Positions 63,701 through 64,000 of a DNA stretch of 64,000 nucleotides are shown here, in pieces; the stretch's first letter is position 1; each line of letters opens with the position of its first letter. The translations under genes were made by a program, and so were the position numbers. Under the pieces are notes generated by a model. It saw nothing but the letters and a program-made list of their open reading frames with translations, was not told the DNA's origin and did not search any database. This DNA comes from Lamellibrachia columna (Eukaryota > Annelida > Polychaeta > Sabellida > Siboglinidae). The stretch spans positions 1,831,001 to 1,895,000 of the forward strand of contig OY759266.1 in assembly GCA_963662155.1 (NCBI GenBank), in the 5' to 3' direction.

Positions 63701-64000
63701 CCTAAGATGAGAGAATCGTATCCATAAGTAGCTGATGCGTCCATGAGGGTATTGCTGATGCGTCCATGAGGGTATTGCTGATGCGTCCATGAGGGTATTG
63801 CTGATGTTCCCATTTAATATCTCGTAAATGTCCTGCATGTAAACTAAATTAATTTCGTGCCCGACTTGTGTATGATGGACGACCTCCGCGTCTTGTCCTT
63901 AATTCTTCCCTGATTCGACACTCTGGTTTTAACCAGGTAAACTCAGCTCTCACATTGAGGTAATTATTATTATTATTATTATTATTTGTTGCAGGTTCGG
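31989..64000 (+). CDS. FAM20C-like secretory-pathway kinase gene (8 exons seen, 3' end beyond window)
   Basis: This is the only host gene I can support. FAM20 proteins are Golgi or secreted kinases; FAM20C phosphorylates S-x-E motifs of secreted proteins, including biomineralisation proteins, and FAM20B phosphorylates xylose. Exons: 31989-32581, 37032-37235, 37877-37969, 38999-39111, 44588-44750, 47111-47226, 62064-62145 and 63995 onward. All joins keep frame and total 456 codons so far. Visible in order: signal-anchor (about residues 9-29), stem, GGTQLKL, WKP lysine, [10 protein letters not shown] glutamate, RVPPTAGRL, Cys-rich [30 protein letters not shown] catalytic loop and DNGRGFG metal site. 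FAM20C rather than FAM20B is preferred because the loop reads GNMD (FAM20B has GNGD in my recollection), and FAM20A is less likely because the metal-binding Asp is intact. About 100 C-terminal residues should lie to the right. Introns total about 30 kb, mostly minisatellite. Confidence 0.92.
32582..33331 (+). other. Intron 1, proximal unique part
   Basis: AT-rich intron sequence. About four diverged copies of AATAACACTATGAACTTAGT (23-24 bp spacing) lie at 32803-32903. No exon recognised. Confidence 0.6.
33332..33450. repeat. 17-bp array of CRE octamers in intron 1
   Basis: Seven exact 17-bp units of GTTGACGTCAGTGGTAC. Six carry the palindromic cAMP-response element TGACGTCA; the fourth has TAACGTCA. 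This is a homotypic cluster with sites spaced 17 bp apart. Confidence 0.95.
33560..33657. repeat. (CACACACG)n microsatellite
   Basis: An 8-bp ACACACGC repeat, about 11 units, with CACGCACG ends. Confidence 0.93.
34010..34100. repeat. Degenerate 10-11-bp repeat
   Basis: TCCTACCACAC-type units, about 8 copies with variants (CCTACGACAG, CTAACACAC). Confidence 0.75.
34371..34521. repeat. 49-bp tandem repeat, 3 units
   Basis: Units contain AAGACTCGTCTACAGGCTGC, then CGACGTTGTCACTGTATGGT, then CTGCGTGCT. Confidence 0.93.
34620..35763. repeat. 34-bp minisatellite, about 32 units, rich in CACGTG E-boxes
   Basis: Units read GGAGGAAGGAGACGTGTCAC, then TGAGCACGTGAAAC. Most contain the palindromic E-box CACGTG; variants have CACGCG, CACATG or CATGTG. 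The first 80 bp are diverged. Some units are 33 bp (one A missing in GTGAACGG). Located in intron 1. Confidence 0.95.
35764..36712 (+). other. Intron 1 distal part with a possible dispersed repeat
   Basis: About 36180-36580 has the arrangement GACGAAGCGTTACATTGGGG, G-rich runs and CTGACGTACTATATGGATGG that I associate with terminal regions of dispersed elements in marine invertebrates. No intact frame. Class not determined. Confidence 0.35.
36713..36861. repeat. (AT)n microsatellite followed by (GT)n-like tract
   Basis: Nearly pure TA/AT dinucleotides, broken by AATGC at about 36765 and ATGTGTGT near 36780. It continues into GTGTGCGTGC at 36865-36890. It lies about 170 bp upstream of exon 2. 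Confidence 0.97.
37032..37235 (+). CDS. FAM20-like exon 2: start of kinase domain
   Basis: Encodes [16 protein letters not shown], then [36 protein letters not shown] and KPR. The WKP lysine corresponds to the nucleotide-binding Lys of the family (LFKP in vertebrates). I chose the acceptor CGAGCAG|GAG because it restores phase 2 from exon 1. An acceptor four bases upstream (CCCGAG|CAG) would need a different phase fill but is also in frame when one codon is added, and the pyrimidine tract is poor for both, so the left border is the least certain in the gene. The donor is CGCAG|GTAGGC, phase 2. Confidence 0.85.
37288..37556. repeat. 11-bp repeat in intron 2, two alternating unit types
   Basis: AAGGCGACCAT and AAGGCAAACAT units in mixed order, about 24 copies. 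Open minus-strand frames across it are by-products. Confidence 0.93.
37557..37876 (+). other. Rest of intron 2
   Basis: AT-rich unique sequence up to the exon 3 acceptor. A short duplication (AATAAGTACCTC twice) lies at 37660-37686. Confidence 0.6.
37877..37969 (+). CDS. FAM20-like exon 3: [10 protein letters not shown] segment
   Basis: Acceptor GGTTGTAG|GTTTCC and donor CGACAG|GTTAGA, both phase 2. It encodes [19 protein letters not shown] followed by [12 protein letters not shown]. The Glu in AEIAAFHLD is the conserved helix glutamate that positions the active-site metal and lysine in FAM20 kinases. Both borders are fixed by the family alignment and by phase. The donor is weak (GTTAGA). 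Confidence 0.92.
38088..38166. repeat. 10-bp repeat TCTTACAGGT in intron 3
   Basis: About eight units of GGTCTTACA, each with TTACAG|GT, which resembles a minimal 3' splice site followed by GT. Two units read TTACATGT. Confidence 0.92.
38167..38998 (+). other. Rest of intron 3
   Basis: Unique sequence with no exon recognised, ending in a strong pyrimidine tract before exon 4. Confidence 0.5.
38999..39111 (+). CDS. FAM20-like exon 4: RVPPTAGRL segment
   Basis: Strong acceptor (GTCTTCTCTCCCCGCCAG|A) and donor CCAG|GTCAGC. Encodes [18 protein letters not shown], then [19 protein letters not shown]. It enters in phase 2 and leaves in phase 1. RVPPxAGR and the FISPAGN junction with exon 5 are family signatures. 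NMT is a potential N-glycosylation site conserved in position in the family. Confidence 0.93.
39205..39394. repeat. 48-bp repeat in intron 4, 4 units
   Basis: Units contain GTGCAACTAGTAACGCCTGG, CAGTAGGACTTCTGGGGTCT and CAGACTTT. They are nearly identical. The period keeps frames open on both strands, but no coding role is supported. Confidence 0.95.
39395..40202 (+). other. Intron 4 unique part
   Basis: AT-rich unique sequence. A diverged pair of segments near 39590-39640 and 40080-40150 looks similar on opposite strands (both contain AGTTTGTC/CAAACTAT-like words). No gene called. Confidence 0.4.
40203..42551. repeat. 26-bp minisatellite in intron 4, about 90 units
   Basis: Units of CCAGCACGTCGTAGTGGATA plus CTAGAG. 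Variants (CATGTCCTAG, AAGTCGTAG, GTAGAGGATAC, AGTCAGC) recur in the same order, showing block duplication. There are almost no indels over 2.3 kb. Confidence 0.97.
42552..43143 (+). other. Intron 4 unique part
   Basis: No exon recognised. 42940-43090 holds diverged TATATCTTGTTTTATA repeats of about 20-30 bp. Confidence 0.5.
43144..43352. repeat. 29-bp repeat, 7 units
   Basis: Units contain GTGACCACATCCTTCATGAC followed by CTCCTACAC. Confidence 0.95.
43572..43965. repeat. 23-bp repeat, about 17 units
   Basis: Units of GATGACACGGGTCACCGCTC plus TTT, with substitutions (CCACTC, CGTCC, GGTGACACGG). Each carries a GGTCACC or GTGACAC motif. Confidence 0.94.
44132..44587 (+). repeat. 47-bp array of duplicated exon 5 splice acceptors
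   Basis: Nine decoy copies precede the true acceptor. AG dinucleotides end at 44161, 44208, 44255, 44302, 44349, 44396, 44443, 44490 and 44540, with the true one at 44587; spacing is 47 bp except one step of 50. Each unit is about 27 nt of intron end (TCTAATGTAGGCCTGTTTCA) plus 20 nt of exon start (GGCAACGTGTGCTTCCAC, reading GNVCFH). The six distal units are near-identical. The three closest to the real exon have drifted and have weaker acceptors (TTTGAG, TTTTAG). 47 is not a multiple of 3, so a single upstream jump shifts the frame. Confidence 0.95.
44588..44750 (+). CDS. FAM20-like exon 5: cysteine-rich insert
   Basis: Acceptor CTGTTTCAG|CTGGCAACG and donor TTACAG|GTTCGT, phase 1 in and 2 out. 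Encodes [20 protein letters not shown], then [16 protein letters not shown] and [13 protein letters not shown]. The four cysteines match the disulphide-bonded insert of FAM20 proteins. The acceptor and first 20 nt of this exon are present nine more times directly upstream at 47-bp spacing (44,132-44,587), so correct use of the most downstream copy is essential: the 47-bp shift changes frame. Confidence 0.94.
44751..44891 (+). other. Start of intron 5 with (CG)n and (CA)n tracts
   Basis: GCGCGCAAGCGCGCGC at about 44830-44846 is followed by ACACACTC/ACACGCAC runs. The first could form Z-DNA or a small hairpin. Confidence 0.6.
44892..45457. repeat. 25-bp repeat in intron 5, about 22 units
   Basis: Units of GAAGTAACGGACATACACGC plus CAATA, with GACAGACAC and GCACAGACAC variants. 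Open frames on the minus strand are repeat by-products. Confidence 0.94.
45458..46122 (+). other. Intron 5 unique part
   Basis: No exon recognised. Short open stretches on both strands near 45647-45875 have no known domain. Confidence 0.5.
46123..46403. repeat. 16-bp pure pyrimidine repeat
   Basis: CTCCTCCCTCTCTCTC-type units, about 17 copies, some with TCACTC. The plus strand is almost entirely C/T for about 280 bp and so can form intramolecular triplex (H-DNA). Confidence 0.95.
46670..46990 (-). mobile_element. Probable tRNA-derived SINE
   Basis: The minus strand from about 46985 begins GGGGCGCGGTGGTCACGTGA (an A-box-like TGGTCACGTGA) and about 45 bases later has GAGGTTCGAAACC, which fits the polymerase III B box GGTTCGANNCC. 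The body continues with TTAAAGCCGTTGGTCCCTTC, AAGATCCCATGCAGGGAAAT and CTGTGATGGACTCACTAACT, wording I associate with dispersed invertebrate SINEs. It ends near 46680 in a GTTGGTATCCAGTAATATC-type region (plus-strand text reversed). No coding capacity. Confidence 0.6.
47111..47226 (+). CDS. FAM20-like exon 6: YCDTV to FDFFTG
   Basis: Acceptor ACATCGCAG|GGCAATG and donor TTCACCG|GTACGT, phase 2 in and 1 out. Encodes [37 protein letters not shown] and TG. The segment leads directly into the catalytic loop. The acceptor has only a weak pyrimidine tract. The last 19 nt and the donor are repeated downstream with decay (47,227-47,395), and the frame stays open through these copies to a TAG at 47361. 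Confidence 0.9.
47227..47395 (+). repeat. 36-bp diverged copies of the exon 6 donor region
   Basis: The exon end GTCTTTGACTTCTTCACCG and donor GTACGTGTCATC start at 47208. Diverged copies start at 47244, 47280, 47316, 47346 and 47382 (steps 36, 36, 36, 30, 36). The donor position reads GTACGT (true, 47227), CTACGT (47263, dead), GTACTT (47299), GTCATC (47335) and GTAAGT (47365, consensus). The reading frame of exon 6 remains open through the first three copies and stops at TAG 47361. Confidence 0.88.
47585..47727. repeat. 21-bp repeat in intron 6, about 6-7 units
   Basis: Units of ACGTTGTACGGTGCAAGTCA plus T, with GTAAGTCAT variants. Confidence 0.93.
47728..48039 (+). other. Intron 6 unique part
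   Basis: No exon recognised between the 21-bp and 47-bp arrays. Confidence 0.5.
48040..52845 (+). repeat. 47-bp array of microexon-like units, 102 copies, intron 6
   Basis: From the TGCCACAG at 48062 to that at 52809 is 4747 bp, exactly 101 steps of 47, so there are no net indels. Each unit reads TCTTTGCCACAG, AGAGTATGGGAGCAT, GTAAGTCAGCTAACACACCG: a plausible acceptor, 15 nt, and a consensus donor. Variants occur at T/A in TTTGCC/TATGCC, CAGCT/CAACT, GAGCAT/GAGCCT and CATAGAG for CAGAGAG (acceptor AG moved). The CATAGAG variant recurs at 329-bp (7-unit) steps at 48251, 48580 and 48909, so the left part has a higher-order repeat. A few units have GTATGT in place of GTAAGT. Confidence 0.96.
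52846..53403 (+). other. Intron 6 unique part
   Basis: No exon recognised. An open stretch at 53082-53312 lacks a known domain. Confidence 0.5.
53404..53535. repeat. 19-bp repeat, about 7 units
   Basis: Units of GACTGACCAGGCCTACTCA with substitutions. Confidence 0.9.
53705..54181. repeat. 18-bp repeat, about 26 units
   Basis: The unit CATTGGCTACCTTCCAGT, with CTTCTAGT and ATTTGCTACC variants. It is 6 codons long, so one frame stays open as a Leu-Pro-Ser-Ser-His-Trp repeat; I do not consider it coding. Confidence 0.95.
54182..54975 (+). other. Intron 6 part between two arrays
   Basis: Contains a (TA)n tract at about 54727-54770 and a GTGCGTGC run near 54675-54700. No exon recognised. Confidence 0.5.
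54976..62063 (+). repeat. 54-bp array of duplicated exon 7 splice acceptors, about 132 extra copies
   Basis: Each unit is CTGTGTCTTCCCACAG (intron end) plus GTAACATGGACCGCCATCAT TAC (exon 7 start, reading GNMDRHHY) plus GTTGTGGTCGTTG. The first acceptor AG ends at 54991 and the true one at 62063. The interval of 7072 bp equals 132 steps of 54 if about 14 units lack four bases (CTTCAGGTAAC for CTTCCCACAGGTAAC), which is the number of short units I counted. A 1716-bp higher-order repeat (32 units) is visible: the same variant strings recur at 56105 and 57821, and at 56544 and 58260. The units read open as [18 protein letters not shown] in frame with exon 7. Confidence 0.97.
62064..62145 (+). 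CDS. FAM20-like exon 7: catalytic loop GNMDRHHYE and DNGRG
   Basis: Acceptor TCTTCCCACAG|GTAACATGG and donor CAGAGG|GTAAAT, phase 1 in and 2 out. Encodes [20 protein letters not shown] and MILDNGRG. The Asp of MDRHHY is the catalytic base position of FAM20 kinases and the Asp of DNGRG is the metal-binding position, so the active site is intact. This exon is the right-hand end of the 54-bp array: the preceding units are copies of its acceptor and first 24 nt (reading GNMDRHHY). The real copy is marked by CGT for the CGC Arg codon and by the turn into GAGACGTTCGAAGAC. Confidence 0.95.
62669..62758. repeat. 15-bp repeat inside hAT relic, 6 units
   Basis: The unit GTCATCAAGTCAAAC reads VIKSN in the transposase frame, matching the conserved (V/I)NFIKS-type segment before RLF. 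The last unit has GTCACC. Confidence 0.95.
63030..63414. repeat. 35-bp repeat inside hAT relic, 11 units
   Basis: Identical 35-bp units (AAAGCCGGTTCACCGTGGTG, then ATTGATTTCGTGGAC). It starts directly after the NKSFQ codons of the transposase. No differences between units are visible, so it is very recent. Confidence 0.97.
63731..63805. repeat. 23-bp repeat inside hAT relic, 3 units
   Basis: GCTGATGCGTCCATGAGGGT plus ATT, starting within the transposase segment ADASMRVLL. Confidence 0.93.
63995..64000 (+). CDS. FAM20-like exon 8, first 6 nt (cut by window edge)
   Basis: TTTGTTGCAG|GTTCGG: with the two bases left over from exon 7 this reads Gly-Phe-Gly, giving the family DNGRGFG motif. An (ATT)n run at about 63965-63987 lies just before the acceptor. 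Confidence 0.85.

Larger units (their letters stand above)
62326..63805 (+). pseudogene. Degenerate hAT (ZBED5/SCAND3-like) transposase in intron 7
   Basis: 62330-62400 reads AGGGTTCTCAGCATGGGTTA, CGCGTACCCCCAGGGGTACA and TTCCAGGGTTACGCGGAGAA, resembling the terminal sequence of hAT elements that start CAGGGGTTCTCAA. Coding fragments follow in broken frames: VIKSN (62669 on), [16 protein letters not shown] (62765), [14 protein letters not shown] (62821), [20 protein letters not shown] (62972) and [20 protein letters not shown], then PKMRESYP (about 63640-63725), and ADASMRVLL. The order and wording match hAT transposases of this group. Frameshifts and stops make it dead. Three minisatellites interrupt it. 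The 3' terminal repeat was not found. Confidence 0.8.

Overview
This is a gene-poor stretch of an animal nuclear genome, most likely a marine invertebrate. A mollusc or other lophotrochozoan is my best guess, but the sequence does not settle it. The grounds are spliced exons with GT/AG borders, non-LTR retrotransposon, hAT transposon and SINE-like relics, long introns, and no bacterial gene organisation. By my hand tally roughly 60% of the window is minisatellite: about 40 separate tandem arrays with units of 8 to 57 bp, several above 2 kb.

Layout. 1-31,190: no supportable host gene. It holds large arrays (57 bp at 1-5278, 31 bp at 13,567-15,914, 52 bp at 16,690-21,472, 48 bp at 24,236-27,945, 57 bp at 28,499-29,566), a broken non-LTR reverse transcriptase on the minus strand split by a 40-bp minisatellite (8100-9620), a probable MITE and a hairpin-type inverted repeat.

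31,989 to the right edge: one plus-strand gene, cut off by the window end, for a FAM20-family secretory-pathway kinase that looks most like FAM20C. I can place seven complete coding exons and the first 6 nt of an eighth. All eight join in phase (2,2,2,1,2,1,2). The exons encode a short cytosolic tail, a signal-anchor, a stem, and the kinase core with the WKP lysine, the [10 protein letters not shown] glutamate, the cysteine-rich insert, the catalytic-loop GNMDRHHYE and the metal-binding DNGRG. The gene is about 1.4 kb of coding sequence spread over more than 32 kb, and its introns are largely minisatellite.

The most unusual feature is that three arrays in this gene are built from its own splice junctions. 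(1) The exon 5 acceptor plus the first 20 nt of exon 5 is repeated nine more times upstream at 47-bp spacing. (2) The exon 6 donor plus the last 19 nt of exon 6 is repeated about five times downstream at 36-bp spacing. (3) The exon 7 acceptor plus the first 24 nt of exon 7, which encode the catalytic loop, is repeated about 132 times upstream at 54-bp spacing over 7 kb. The 54-bp unit is 18 codons and the last units read open into exon 7, so upstream acceptor use would insert extra copies of the catalytic-loop peptide in frame. Between (2) and (3) lies a 102-unit, indel-free 47-bp array in which every intact unit looks like a 15-nt microexon (CACAG, 15 nt, GTAAGT). Intron 1 also carries an array of CRE octamers and an array of CACGTG E-boxes. 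The last intron holds a degenerate hAT transposase that itself contains three minisatellites made from its own coding sequence.
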